Positions 17,052 through 26,461 of a DNA stretch of 64,000 nt are shown here, piece by piece (position 1 is the stretch's first letter; every line of letters begins with the position of its first letter). A model generated the notes under the pieces. It had not been told where the DNA came from. It did no database searches and saw only the letters and a list, made by a program, of their open reading frames with translations. This DNA comes from M0108 sp044228795 (GTDB lineage: Bacteria > Pseudomonadota > Gammaproteobacteria > Chromatiales > Chromatiaceae), in the NCBI GenBank assembly GCA_044228795.1, contig JBGAUE010000014.1:28369-92368 (forward strand), given 5' to 3'. Made by a program: the position numbers and the translations under genes.

Positions 17052-18149
17052 ATGATCTCGCGTCTGTTCCTTGTCCTGCTGTTCCTTGGGGCCATCCTAG
17101 GGGGCATATTCGGCTGGAAATACTATCAACAACAACAGCAGGCGGCCATGCAGGGCCCGCCTCCACCGCCCGTGGTTGCCTCGGCCCGGGTCGAATCCGA
17201 GACCTGGCGCCCAAGCCTCGCGGCGGTGGGCAGCCTGGTGGCGGTCCAAGGGATCGAGGTCGCCAATGAGGTCCCGGGCCTGGTCCGCGAGATCAAGTTC
17301 GAGTCCGGGCAAATGGTCAAGTCCGGCGAGGTCCTGGTCCAGATCGATGATGCCGTGGACCAGGCCGACCTGTTAGCGCTCCTAGCCCTGCGTGACCTGG
17401 CCCAGATTAAGGTCAAGCGCCTCCAGACCCTACTCAAGGATCGTTCCACGTCCCAGTCGGACTACGACGAGGCCAAGGCCACGCTCGATGCGGCCGAGGC
17501 GGGGGTGACTGCCAAACGGGCGAGCATCGCCAAGAAGCGCATCGTCGCCCCCTTTGCCGGACAACTGGGCATTCGCAAGGTGAATCTGGGTGACTACCTG
17601 CCCGCGGGATCGCATATCGTGGCGCTCAACACCCAGGACCCAGTCTATGTGGACTATTCGCTACCCGAGCGGGAGCTGACCAAGATCGCGATAGGCCAGC
17701 CGGTGGTGGTCACGGTGGCGGCCTATCCGGGGCAGGAATTCCAGGGCCACATCAGTGCCCTGGACTCCGGGGTGGACGTCAAGACCCGTAACGTTCGCGT
17801 GCGTGCGACCCTGCCCAACCCGGATCAGGCCCTGCGCCCTGGGATGTTCGCGGAGGTCGCCACCCTGCTGCCGGCCCGGGAGGGGGTTCTGACCCTGCCG
17901 CGCACCGCCATCACCTTCGCCCCCTACGGCAGCAGTGTCTTCCTGATCGAGGAGAAGGACGGCACGCCCCAGGTCCAGCGCCGGCCGGTGACTACCGCCG
18001 GTGCCCAGGGCGGGCGGGTGGAGATCGCCAGCGGCCTCGCAGAGGGAGACCGGGTGGTGGTGGCGGGCCAGGTGAAGCTCCGCAATGGCCAGGCGATCAA
18101 GATCGACAACTCGGTGCAGCCGGCGGCGACGGGGCCCCTGGGACCGTGA
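17052..18149 (+). CDS. RND efflux periplasmic adaptor (MFP/HlyD family)
   Basis: 365 aa. The N-terminal anchor helix (about 3-23) has no lipobox Cys. A split lipoyl domain (GLVREIKFESGQMVKSGEVL and IVAPFAGQLGIRKVNLGDYL) flanks a short alpha-hairpin (about 85-155), then beta-barrel and membrane-proximal domains. The layout resembles MexH/VexA-type adaptors. It bridges the pump encoded 4 bases downstream to an outer-membrane factor, which is not encoded here, so a TolC-like protein from elsewhere must be used. Confidence 0.9.
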   Translation: MISRLFLVLLFLGAILGGIFGWKYYQQQQQAAMQGPPPPPVVASARVESETWRPSLAAVGSLVAVQGIEVANEVPGLVREIKFESGQMVKSGEVLVQIDDAVDQADLLALLALRDLAQIKVKRLQTLLKDRSTSQSDYDEAKATLDAAEAGVTAKRASIAKKRIVAPFAGQLGIRKVNLGDYLPAGSHIVALNTQDPVYVDYSLPERELTKIAIGQPVVVTVAAYPGQEFQGHISALDSGVDVKTRNVRVRATLPNPDQALRPGMFAEVATLLPAREGVLTLPRTAITFAPYGSSVFLIEEKDGTPQVQRRPVTTAGAQGGRVEIASGLAEGDRVVVAGQVKLRNGQAIKIDNSVQPAATGPLGP

Positions 18150-18153
18150 CGCC

Positions 18154-21100
18154 ATGAAATTCACCGACATCTTCATCCACCGCCCGGTGCTCGCCAGCGT
18201 GATCAGTCTGCTGATCCTGGTAGTCGGTCTGCGTTCCCTGTTCTCCATGGAGGTGCGCCAGTACCCGGAGACCAAGGACACGGTAGTCACCATCACCACC
18301 AGTTATCCCGGAGCCGGCGGGGACCTGGTCAAGTCCTTCATCACGGCCCCATTGCAGCAGGCCGTTGCCGAGGCGGCGGGGATCGACTATCTGACCTCCA
18401 CCAGCGTCCAGGGTCAGTCCACGATTGAGGCCCACATGGTCCTGAACTACGACCCCAAGGCGGCGGTCGCGGAGATCCAGGCCAAGGTAGCAAGCCAACG
18501 CAATGTCCTGCCCCGCGAGGCCGAGGACCCGGTCATCGACTCCACCACGGGCGATACCACGGCCCTGATGTACCTGGCCTTCTACAGTAAGGACATGGAT
18601 CAATCCCAGATCACCGACTACCTGTTACGAGTGGTCCAGCCCCAGCTCCAGGCCGTCCCCGGGGTGGCCAAGGCGGGGCTGATCGGCAATAAGTCCTTCG
18701 CCATGCGGGTCTGGCTCGACCCCAAGCGCATGGCCGCCCTGGGGGTGACCCCCACCGATGTCGAGGCCGTGCTGCTCGGCAACAACTACCTGGCCGGGGT
18801 AGGCGGGCTCAAGGACCGCTACTTCGCCGTGGACCTGAGCGCCGATACCGACGTGAGCCGGGTGGAGGACTTCCGTAACCTGGTGGTGCGCACCGAGGGC
18901 CAGACCCTGGTGCGGCTCCAGGATGTCGCCACCATCGAACTGGGGGCCCAGAGTTACAACACCACGACCCTGTATAAGGGCATCCCGGCCATCTTCGTCG
19001 GGCTGGAGCAGGCCCCGGGCGCTAACCCCCTGACGGTGGCAGATCGCGTCCACGAACTCCTACCGGAGATTCGCGCCCAGCTTCCCGAGGGGCTCGCGGT
19101 CTTCATCCCCTACGACGCCAGCGGCTTTATCCGCGACTCCATCCACGAGGTCTTTACCACCTTGGGCGAGGCGGTGCTGATCGTGCTGCTGGTCATTTTC
19201 CTGAGCTTGGGGTCCCTGCGCGCGGCCCTGATCCCTGCGGTGGCGGTGCCCCTCTCCATCATTGGTGGGGCCTTTCTCATGCTGGCGCTGGGGTTCTCCA
19301 TCAATCTGCTGACGCTGCTGGCCATGGTGCTGGCCATCGGGCTGGTGGTGGACGATGCCATCGTGGTGGTGGAGAACGTTCACCGCCATATCGAGGAGGG
19401 GGCCACCCGCATCGATGCCGCCATTCAGGGGGCACGGGAGTTGGCCGTCCCCATCATCGCCATGACCACCACCCTGGTGGCGGTCTATGCCCCCATCGGT
19501 TTCATGGGTGGGCTGGTGGGGTCGCTGTTTACCGAGTTTGCCTTTTCACTCGCCGCCGCCGTACTGGTCTCCGGGGTGGTGGCCCTGACCCTCTCGCCCA
19601 TGTTGAGCGCCCTGGTACTGAAGCCCGGCGGACAGGCTGGGCGCTTCGAGCGCGGTGTCGAGCGCTTCTTCACCGGGCTGGCCAACGCCTATGGCCGCTC
19701 CCTGCACGGGCTGCTGCGCTACCCGTCGGTGATGCTGGTCTTTGCCGCGGTCATCCTGGCGAGTATCTGGTTCATGTTCACCACCAGCCGCAACGAGTTG
19801 GCGCCGACCGAGGACCAGAGCATTCTGTTCTTCCAGGCTATTGGGCCCCAGACGGCGACGGTGGATTACAGTTCGGCCTATGTGGATGAGATCCTCAAGG
19901 TCTTCGACACCATCCCCGAGTACAAGGAGGGCTTCATCCTGGTGGGAATGGGGGGCGACCCCAGTGTCACCTTCGGCGGCTTCAAGATGCCCTCGGCCTC
20001 GGAGCGCGCCCGCTCTCAGATGGCCGTCATGCCGGAGCTGCAGGGTAAGCTCAAGGCCATCAGCGGGGTGGACGTGGCGGTCTTCCCCCGCCCTAGCCTG
20101 CCCGGGGCGGGGCGCGGCTTCCCGATGCAGTTCGTCCTCACCACCGAGGCTGACTACGGCGAGTTGGACAAGGTCGCGGGGGAGCTGGTCGGACGCGCCA
20201 TGGGTAGCGGCAAGTTCATGTTCCTGCGCAAGTCCGTGGACTTCACCCGGCCACGCACCCGCATCCTCATCGATCGCGACCGCGCGGGCGATCTCGGCAT
20301 CAGTATGCGGGAGATCGGGCGCAACCTTTCTCTGATGTTGGGCGAGGGCTATGTCAACCGCTTCAGCCTGTCGGAGCGCAGCTATCAGGTCATTCCCCAG
20401 GCGGCACGCGGCGACCGGCTGGACCCGGCCATGCTCGACGACTACTACGTCCGGTCTGCCAGCGGGGCCCTGGTCCCCCTCGGCAGTCTGGTCCATTTCG
20501 AGGATCAGGTAGAGCCGAGCAAACGCAGCCAGTTCCAGCAGCTTAATTCGGTGAACCTGGAGGGGATCATGGCCCCGGGGGTAACCCTGGGGGATGCCAT
20601 CGCCTACCTGGAGGGGCAGGCCCGGGAGGTGCTGCCGCGGGGTTACGCCTGGGACTTCATGGGCGAGTCCCGCCAATATGCCCAGCAGGGCAGTGCCTTG
20701 GTCCTGACCTTCTTTATGTCGCTGCTGGTCATTTATCTGGTTCTGGCGGCCCAATTCGAAAGCTGGCGTGACCCGCTGATCATCCTGGTCTCGGTCCCCA
20801 TGTCCATCTTCGGGGCCGTCGCCTTCCTGACCCTGGGCTTTGCCAGCGTCAATATCTATACCCAGGTCGGGCTGATTACCCTCATCGGGCTGGTGGCCAA
20901 GAACGGCATTCTCATCGTCGAATTCGCCAATCAGTTGCGCGCGCACCGGGGCCTACCCAAGGCGGCAGCGGTGGAGGAGGCGGCCCGCATCCGCTTACGC
21001 CCCATCCTCATGACCACGGTATCCATGGTGGTGGCCATGGTCCCACTGCTCATCGCCCGTGGGCCCGGTGCCGTGAGCCGCTTCGACATCGGGCTGGTCA

Positions 21101-21237
21101 TCGCCTCCGGGCTTGGCATCGGGACCCTCTTCACCCTCTATGTCGTGCCGGCCTTCTATATGCTGCTGGCGCCGGGGGAGGTTCACGGGACCCGGCCGGC
21201 ACCGGCGGCCAAGACCTCGATTCAACTCGAACACTAG
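18154..21237 (+). CDS. RND (HAE1-type) efflux transporter permease
   Basis: 1027 aa from ATG 18154 (MKFTDIFIHRPVLASV), 4 bases after the adaptor stop. It has the 12-helix AcrB/MexI pattern with two large periplasmic loops. The fourth-helix proton relay LVVDDAIVVVENVHRHIEEG carries the Asp-Asp pair, and the second half has GLVAKNGILIVEFANQLR with the conserved Lys. It expels hydrophobic drugs, signals or metabolites using the proton gradient. The specificity is not readable. There is no local regulator gene. Confidence 0.93.
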   Translation: MKFTDIFIHRPVLASVISLLILVVGLRSLFSMEVRQYPETKDTVVTITTSYPGAGGDLVKSFITAPLQQAVAEAAGIDYLTSTSVQGQSTIEAHMVLNYDPKAAVAEIQAKVASQRNVLPREAEDPVIDSTTGDTTALMYLAFYSKDMDQSQITDYLLRVVQPQLQAVPGVAKAGLIGNKSFAMRVWLDPKRMAALGVTPTDVEAVLLGNNYLAGVGGLKDRYFAVDLSADTDVSRVEDFRNLVVRTEGQTLVRLQDVATIELGAQSYNTTTLYKGIPAIFVGLEQAPGANPLTVADRVHELLPEIRAQLPEGLAVFIPYDASGFIRDSIHEVFTTLGEAVLIVLLVIFLSLGSLRAALIPAVAVPLSIIGGAFLMLALGFSINLLTLLAMVLAIGLVVDDAIVVVENVHRHIEEGATRIDAAIQGARELAVPIIAMTTTLVAVYAPIGFMGGLVGSLFTEFAFSLAAAVLVSGVVALTLSPMLSALVLKPGGQAGRFERGVERFFTGLANAYGRSLHGLLRYPSVMLVFAAVILASIWFMFTTSRNELAPTEDQSILFFQAIGPQTATVDYSSAYVDEILKVFDTIPEYKEGFILVGMGGDPSVTFGGFKMPSASERARSQMAVMPELQGKLKAISGVDVAVFPRPSLPGAGRGFPMQFVLTTEADYGELDKVAGELVGRAMGSGKFMFLRKSVDFTRPRTRILIDRDRAGDLGISMREIGRNLSLMLGEGYVNRFSLSERSYQVIPQAARGDRLDPAMLDDYYVRSASGALVPLGSLVHFEDQVEPSKRSQFQQLNSVNLEGIMAPGVTLGDAIAYLEGQAREVLPRGYAWDFMGESRQYAQQGSALVLTFFMSLLVIYLVLAAQFESWRDPLIILVSVPMSIFGAVAFLTLGFASVNIYTQVGLITLIGLVAKNGILIVEFANQLRAHRGLPKAAAVEEAARIRLRPILMTTVSMVVAMVPLLIARGPGAVSRFDIGLVIASGLGIGTLFTLYVVPAFYMLLAPGEVHGTRPAPAAKTSIQLEH

Positions 21238-21261
21238 CATTCTGGATCGCGGGGGATCTTT

Positions 21262-22236
21262 ATGCGCTGGAGAAGCGGCAGACGAAGCGACAATGTGGAG
21301 GACCTGCGGGACGATCCTGGGTCAGGCGGCGACGGGTTCCCTGGGCAGCGCCTGCCCGTGCGCATCGGCCGGGGCGCCGGGGTTGGCGGTGGCCTGGGCA
21401 CCATTCTCCTGATCCTGGTCGGCCTCTATTTCGGAGTTGACCTGACCGCCTTCCTCGGCGGCGGGATCCCCCAACCCGACACCCGCGGTGGACAGCTGCA
21501 GTTGCCGGATACCTGGCACCAACAAGGCGCGCCTAAACCTAGACCACATCCTCATGCCGGTGGCCTGCAAACCCCGGGGGCCGGGGCCAAAGCCGATGAA
21601 CTCAAAGACTTCGTCTCCGTCGTCCTGGCGGACACGGAGGACACCTGGAGCGAGATCTTCCGTCAGGGAAAACAGCGTTACCAGGAGCCCAAGCTGGTCC
21701 TGTTCTCGGGCAATGTGCGCTCCGCCTGCGGCTTCGCCGAGGCCGCCATGGGCCCCTTCTACTGCCCTGGGGACCATAAGGTCTATATCGACCTGTCGTT
21801 TTATGACGAGCTGCGCAGCAAGTTCGGCGCGCCGGGTGACTTCGCTCAGGCCTATGTCATCGCCCACGAAATTGGCCACCACGTCCAAAAGCTGCTCGGC
21901 ATTTCCGATCAGGTCGAGGAGGCCAAGCGCGGCCGCGGTAAGGCCGGGGCGAACCAACTCTCGGTGCGCCTGGAACTCCAGGCCGACTGCTTCGCCGGGG
22001 TCTGGGCCAACCGTGCGGACCGAGCTCGTGGCATCCTGGAGGCCGGCGACGCCGAGGAGGCCCTCAAGGCCGCCTCTGCCATCGGTGACGACCGCCTCCA
22101 AAGGCAGGCGCGGGGCTATGTGACCCCGGACAGCTTCACCCACGGCAGCTCCGCACAGCGCGTCGCCTGGTTCCGCCGCGGCCTGGAGAAGGGCGATGTC
22201 AAGGTCTGCGACACCTTTTCCGCCAAGAACCTCTAA
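21262..22236 (+). CDS. Neutral zinc metallopeptidase (YpfJ family)
   Basis: 324 aa. The N-terminus (SDNVEDLRDDPGSGG) is typical of the YpfJ/KPN_02809 family. A membrane helix follows (about 45-60), then the peptidase domain with the zinc motif IAHEIGHHVQKLLG and a downstream ELQADCFAGVWAN segment giving the third ligand. The catalytic domain probably faces the periplasm. The physiological substrate in this family is unknown. It begins 24 bases after the RND pump stop and may share its transcript. Confidence 0.9.
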   Translation: MRWRSGRRSDNVEDLRDDPGSGGDGFPGQRLPVRIGRGAGVGGGLGTILLILVGLYFGVDLTAFLGGGIPQPDTRGGQLQLPDTWHQQGAPKPRPHPHAGGLQTPGAGAKADELKDFVSVVLADTEDTWSEIFRQGKQRYQEPKLVLFSGNVRSACGFAEAAMGPFYCPGDHKVYIDLSFYDELRSKFGAPGDFAQAYVIAHEIGHHVQKLLGISDQVEEAKRGRGKAGANQLSVRLELQADCFAGVWANRADRARGILEAGDAEEALKAASAIGDDRLQRQARGYVTPDSFTHGSSAQRVAWFRRGLEKGDVKVCDTFSAKNL

Positions 22237-22368
22237 TCCCGTACCCTGGCCTTGACGCAGAACTCGCCGGATTTCACGGTACCCCAACCCCCGTCCCATC
22301 GGCGGCGTGGTGGCCTTACAATGGCCACCGACCCATCCACCAGATCCCCTCACAGGACTAAAGACACC

Positions 22369-22743
22369 ATGATTTTCACCCGCACCCTCGCTGCTCTTTT
22401 CACCCTGGTACTCATCGTTCCCGCCTTCGCCGATGAGGTGGTCCAGAAGAGTATCGCCGACCTTTACCAGGAGAAAGCAGAACTCGCCGGCAAGCCGGTG
22501 AAGCTTCAAGGCAAGGTTGTCAAGGTCAACAACAACATCATGAACCGGAACTTCCTCCACCTACAGGATGGCTCCGGTGACCCCGCCCTTGGCACCAACG
22601 ACCTGACGATCACCAGCGACGACACCGCCGCAATGGGTGACACGGTTGCGGTGACCGGCACCCTGGTGGTGGACCTAGACTTCGGCGCCGGCTATAAGTA
22701 CCCGCTACTGCTGGAGAAGGCGAGCATCACCAAGGCCCAGTGA
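22369..22743 (+). CDS. Secreted OB-fold protein
   Basis: 124 aa from ATG 22369; the longer frame from 22252 lacks a signal peptide at its start. The signal peptide ends ...VPAFADE. The mature part (KPVKLQGKVVKVNNNIMNRN, FLHLQDGSGD, then NDLTITSDDTAAMGD) has the five-strand pattern of small periplasmic OB-fold or nucleic-acid-binding-like proteins common in proteobacteria. The ligand is unknown. It stands alone, followed by about 290 bases with no recognisable gene. Confidence 0.7.
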   Translation: MIFTRTLAALFTLVLIVPAFADEVVQKSIADLYQEKAELAGKPVKLQGKVVKVNNNIMNRNFLHLQDGSGDPALGTNDLTITSDDTAAMGDTVAVTGTLVVDLDFGAGYKYPLLLEKASITKAQ

Positions 22744-23033
22744 CCCTAACACCGCCTTATTGAATCGTCCTCAGGATCCCCCTGGCCCCCTCTTGGGACT
22801 GATACGCCCGGTGAGCAGCATCTCAGCCCTCAAGGCCACTGTGTACTAGGACGCCGCCAGGGTGAAGGATGATGGGTCCCCGGTGATTGCCCTGGGCCAG
22901 GGGTCGAACCATTAGAAATTTTGGTCTCCACGACGAGTTACGGTATTCTTCCCTAATGCAAGTTTCGCGCCCCGCCTCATCAACCCCAGTATTTCAACAA
23001 CCTAAGTTTTTCAACCAGCTCAAGGAGCAATCC

Positions 23034-23747
23034 ATGAACCTCAGCAATAAACTCGCCGCCGAATTCATCGGCACCTTCTGGCTCGTCCTCGGTGGCTGCG
23101 GCAGCGCCGTGCTAGCCGCGGCATTCCCCGGGGTAGGCATTGGCCTGCTTGGGGTCGCGCTCGCCTTCGGTCTGACGGTCGTGACCATGGCCTATGCCGT
23201 TGGCCATATTTCCGGCTGTCATCTGAACCCCGCGATCTCGGTCGGCCTGGTGGTCGGTGGACGCTTCCCGGCCAGCCAACTGGTACCTTACATCGTGGCA
23301 CAGGTGCTGGGTGCCACCCTGGCAGCCTTCCTGCTATATGTCATCGCCAGTGGACAGGCCGGCTTCGTGCTGTCGGCCAGCGGGCTGGCGGTAAATGGCT
23401 ACGGCGACCTGTCACCGGGCAAATATTCGCTGATGGCGGGATTTGTAACCGAGGTGGTAATGACCGCTATCTTCCTGTTCGTCATCATGGGCAGCACCGA
23501 CAAACGCGGTATTGGTTCCCATGCCGGACTGGCTATCGGCCTCGCCCTGACCCTAATCCACCTGATCTCAATCCCGGTGACCAATACCTCGGTCAACCCA
23601 GCCCGCAGCACGGGGCCAGCGCTCGTCCTTCTCATGGGTGGCTATAATCAAGCCCTTAGCCAGCTCTGGCTGTTTTGGGTCGCACCCATCATTGGCGGGG
23701 TTGTGGGTGCCTTGACCTATAAGATGGTCGGTGGCAAGGAGGCCTGA
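23034..23747 (+). CDS. aqpZ: Aquaporin Z-like water channel
   Basis: 237 aa, matching the roughly 231-aa family length, from ATG 23034 (MNLSNKLAAEFIGTFWLVLGGCG). A GGAG lies about 8 bases upstream. It has six helices and both NPA boxes: GCHLNPAISVG and NTSVNPARSTGPAL. The Arg after the second NPA and narrow-filter residues agree with a water-specific AqpZ rather than GlpF. It sits in the inner membrane and equilibrates water during osmotic change. It is monocistronic, followed by a stem-loop. Confidence 0.93.
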   Translation: MNLSNKLAAEFIGTFWLVLGGCGSAVLAAAFPGVGIGLLGVALAFGLTVVTMAYAVGHISGCHLNPAISVGLVVGGRFPASQLVPYIVAQVLGATLAAFLLYVIASGQAGFVLSASGLAVNGYGDLSPGKYSLMAGFVTEVVMTAIFLFVIMGSTDKRGIGSHAGLAIGLALTLIHLISIPVTNTSVNPARSTGPALVLLMGGYNQALSQLWLFWVAPIIGGVVGALTYKMVGGKEA

Positions 23748-23775
23748 TCGCGGACTGGGCATCAGCCCCAACCCA

Positions 23776-23802
23776 GGCCGGGAGTGGAACCGACTCCCGG
23801 CC
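23776..23802 (+). terminator. Stem-loop after aqpZ
   Basis: A perfect 10-bp stem (GGCCGGGAGT with ACTCCCGGCC) encloses a 7-base loop, 28 bases after the aqpZ stop. No strong T-run follows, so it could be a weak or factor-assisted terminator or an mRNA-stabilising hairpin. Confidence 0.55.
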
Positions 23803-23851
23803 ACCCCTAGATTTCCTATCCTGGCATTCAGGATCATCCGCGCTCAAGAAC

Positions 23852-24382
23852 ATGACTGAACACTTTGAGGATACTGGCTTTATCCCCTTGAATATTGCTG
23901 TCTTGACGGTTTCGGACAGCCGGGGGGAGGCCGACGACACATCCGGTGCCCTGTTGCGCGACCGGGCCCTGGCCGCTGGCCACCAGGTGGTGGCTCGGGA
24001 AATCGTGCGCGACGATATCTACCAGATGCGGGCTATCTTTTCGCGCTGGATTGCCGATCCCGGCGTCCAGGTGGTGTTGGCTACCGGCGGCACGGGTATT
24101 ACCGGCCGCGACAGCACCCCGGAGGCCATCGAACCCCTCCTCGATAAGCGCATCGAGGGCTTCGGGGAACGCTTTCGGACCATCTCCCTGGAGGAGATCG
24201 GCACCGCCACTATCCAGTCCCGGGCCCTCGGCGGTATGGCCAACGGTACCTTCATTTTCTGCTTACCGGGCTCCAGTGGCGCCTGCCGCACCGCCTGGGA
24301 CCAGATCCTGGCCCCCCAACTCGACCACCGCACCCGGCCCTGTAACTTCGCGCAACTCATCAAGCGGCTGCTGGAGAGATAG
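23852..24382 (+). CDS. moaB: MoaB/MogA-type molybdopterin adenylyltransferase family protein
   Basis: 176 aa. The MoCF domain includes IAVLTVSDSRGEADDTSG, VLATGGTGITGRDSTPEA and the LPGSSGACRTAWDQILAPQL motif, which contact the pterin and nucleotide. The length and the closing DHRTRPCNFAQLIKRL match E. coli MoaB better than MogA. It acts in the cytoplasm, adenylylating molybdopterin before molybdate insertion. It lies 28 bases upstream of moeA, forming a small molybdenum-cofactor operon with moaD. Confidence 0.9.
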   Translation: MTEHFEDTGFIPLNIAVLTVSDSRGEADDTSGALLRDRALAAGHQVVAREIVRDDIYQMRAIFSRWIADPGVQVVLATGGTGITGRDSTPEAIEPLLDKRIEGFGERFRTISLEEIGTATIQSRALGGMANGTFIFCLPGSSGACRTAWDQILAPQLDHRTRPCNFAQLIKRLLER

Positions 24383-24410
24383 CTCCAGCCCTGGTACCAA
24401 GAGCAAACCC

Positions 24411-25676
24411 ATGACTAGCGCCCCGGATTGTTGCATCACTGACAGGGCCGGCCCCAAGGCCCTCCTGAGTAAGGAAGAGGCCCTGAAACGCCTCTTGGCC
24501 CAGGCCCGTCCCGTCCAGGACCAGGAAAATCTACCCATTCAGGAGACCCTGGGCCGAGTCTTGGCCACCCCTGTGGTGAGCCAGGTTGCCGTGCCCGGTT
24601 GGGACAATAGCGCCATGGATGGTTACGCCCTGCGCGCCAGCGACCTGGCTAGAGCCCAGGGCCGCCTGCGCGTCTCCCAACGTATCCCTGCCGGGAGCCC
24701 CGGAACCCGGCTGGAACCCGGCACCGCGGCACGCATCTTCACCGGCGCCCCCATCCCCGAGGGGGCCGACACGGTCGTGATCCAGGAGGTTTGCCGGGTC
24801 GAGGGTGACATGGTCGTCATACCCTTTGGAGTGACTCCCGGAGCCAACATCCGGCGTGCCGGGGAGGACAGCCAGGTTGGGACCCCGGTCATCGCTGCCG
24901 GTACCCGCCTACTCCCACAACATCTGGGGGTAGCCGCCTCCGTGGGTGTGGCCAGGCTGAACGTCTGGCGACGGCTCAAGGTCGCGGTCTTTTCCAGTGG
25001 CGACGAACTGGTGATGCCCGGCCAACCCCTGGGACCCGGGCAAATCTACAACTCCAACCGCTTCACCCTGTTGGGCCTATTGACGGCTTTGGGCTGCGAG
25101 ACCCTGGACCTGGGCATGGTCCCGGACAAGCTAGAGGCGACGGTCGCCACCCTGACCGCTGCCGCTAGCCAGGCGGATCTGGTGCTGGGGAGCGGCGGCG
25201 TCTCGGTGGGGGATGAAGATCATGTCAAACTGGCGGTGGAAAGGCTCGGTACCCTCGACCTCTGGAAGGTCGCCATCCGCCCCGGCAAGCCCCTGGCCTT
25301 CGGACATCTGGGTCCGGAGCGGACGCCCTTCATCGGCACCCCAGGTAATCCGGTGTCTCTTTTCGTCACCTTCTGCCTCTTTGCCCGGCCCTTCATTCGC
25401 CGGATGCAGGGCACTGCGGGAGACCTGGAACCGCAGGCCTTCCTAATCCCTGCCGGCTTCGATTGGCCTCAGGCCGCCGATCGATTGGAATTTCCCCGCG
25501 CTCGTCTGGTACCCGACCAAGATGGCCAACCCGAGATCCACCTCTATCCCAGTCAGTCCTCCGGCGTCCTCGGCTCCGTCACCTGGGCCGACGGGCTCGC
25601 AGTCATCCCCGCCCAACAGACCATCAGGCGCGGGGAAGGAGTCCAGTACATCCCCCTGAACGAGATCCTCGCATGA
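24411..25676 (+). CDS. moeA: Molybdopterin molybdenumtransferase MoeA
   Basis: 421 aa from ATG 24411. The domain order is typical: the MoeA_N region with PGWDNSAMDGYALRASDL, the barrel (RIPAGSPGTRLEPGTAARIF, then TGAPIPEGADTVV), the MoCF domain (FSSGDELVMPG, YNSNRFTLLGLL, VLGSGGVSVGDED, GTPGNPVSLFVTF) and a C-terminal beta domain. It inserts molybdate into adenylylated molybdopterin. The stop overlaps the moaD start by 4 bases (ATGA). Confidence 0.95.
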   Translation: MTSAPDCCITDRAGPKALLSKEEALKRLLAQARPVQDQENLPIQETLGRVLATPVVSQVAVPGWDNSAMDGYALRASDLARAQGRLRVSQRIPAGSPGTRLEPGTAARIFTGAPIPEGADTVVIQEVCRVEGDMVVIPFGVTPGANIRRAGEDSQVGTPVIAAGTRLLPQHLGVAASVGVARLNVWRRLKVAVFSSGDELVMPGQPLGPGQIYNSNRFTLLGLLTALGCETLDLGMVPDKLEATVATLTAAASQADLVLGSGGVSVGDEDHVKLAVERLGTLDLWKVAIRPGKPLAFGHLGPERTPFIGTPGNPVSLFVTFCLFARPFIRRMQGTAGDLEPQAFLIPAGFDWPQAADRLEFPRARLVPDQDGQPEIHLYPSQSSGVLGSVTWADGLAVIPAQQTIRRGEGVQYIPLNEILA

Positions 25677-25942
25677 TCCAGCTCCGCTATTTTGCCAGCC
25701 TCCGGGAACGCTTGGGCACCGGCGCCGAGGTCATCCTCGCCCCTGCCCCCCTCACCACTGGCGGTGCTATCACCGTCGCCACTCTCCTCTTCCTGCTGCG
25801 CCAGCGCGGCGAGCCCTGGAGCGAGGCACTGGGCGAGGGGCAAACCCTGCTCACCGCCGTCAACCAGGCCATGGCCCGGCCCGACACCCCAGTCCAAGAT
25901 GGCGACGAGGTTGCCTTTTTTCCTCCGGTGACGGGAGGATGA
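25673..25942 (+). CDS. moaD: Molybdopterin synthase small subunit MoaD
   Basis: 89 aa, ubiquitin-like fold: MIQLRYFASLRERLG at the start, VNQAMARPDTPVQDGDEVAFFPPVTGG at the end. The C-terminal Gly-Gly is the residue pair adenylylated by MoeB and converted to thiocarboxylate as sulfur donor for molybdopterin. Codons overlap moeA. The moaE partner is not in the window; the next 140 bases hold no gene. Confidence 0.93.
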   Translation: MIQLRYFASLRERLGTGAEVILAPAPLTTGGAITVATLLFLLRQRGEPWSEALGEGQTLLTAVNQAMARPDTPVQDGDEVAFFPPVTGG

Positions 25943-26082
25943 AGAAAGCCCGGGCACCATCCGCCAGATTCGTCGCCGCCGCCCCTGTCCGTCCCCACAA
26001 CCCGGCCATTTCCACTGATCTGGGGCCAAATCTACTGGATATTGAACCCCCACCTGACAAGCCACTCGTCTAACTCGCTACC

Positions 26083-26391
26083 ATGTTCCGGCGCCTCGTC
26101 GCATCCATCCTCATTGTCGCTATCCTCGGATATGGGACCGCCTGGGCCTTTGCAGGCCAGGAGTTTGATGCCAAGGCACACACGCTGGCCATGGCGAACC
26201 CAACGCAGACCGATACCCATCACGCCATCACCGGCTGCGATCACGCCTGCCACGCCAGTGCCCATATGGTCGGACTGCACCAGGAATTGCCATCCATCGG
26301 CGCGGTCGTGGCGGAGCGATTTGTCTGCCTCGCCTGCTGCGCCCTCGCCACGCTTGCGCCCAATCTCCCACTGAAACCACCGCGGTCCTGA
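26083..26391 (+). CDS. Small secreted His/Cys-rich protein
   Basis: 102 aa. The N-terminal hydrophobic segment (about 5-24) looks like a signal peptide or anchor. The mature part has closely spaced potential metal ligands: THHAITGCDHACHASAHM, then H and a CLACC near the end. No exact family is recognised. Its position just before a heavy-metal RND pair suggests a periplasmic metal-binding role, by inference. Confidence 0.6.
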   Translation: MFRRLVASILIVAILGYGTAWAFAGQEFDAKAHTLAMANPTQTDTHHAITGCDHACHASAHMVGLHQELPSIGAVVAERFVCLACCALATLAPNLPLKPPRS

Positions 26392-26409
26392 GTCTATCGT
26401 CAGCTTAAC

Positions 26410-26430
26410 AGCCACGCCCGGGGCGTGGCT
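26410..26430 (+). terminator. Hairpin between the His/Cys-rich gene and the metal-efflux pair
   Basis: A perfect 9-bp inverted repeat (AGCCACGCC / GGCGTGGCT) with a CGG loop, followed 7-11 bases later by ATTTT. It may attenuate read-through into the efflux genes or terminate the small transcript. Confidence 0.5.
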
Positions 26431-26461
26431 GGTCCGATTTTCTGGATCGAGGACTCTTCCG

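Noticed and set aside
19546..20946. 466-codon open frame opposite the RND pump
   Set aside because: Antisense shadow; the plus-strand pump motifs are unambiguous.
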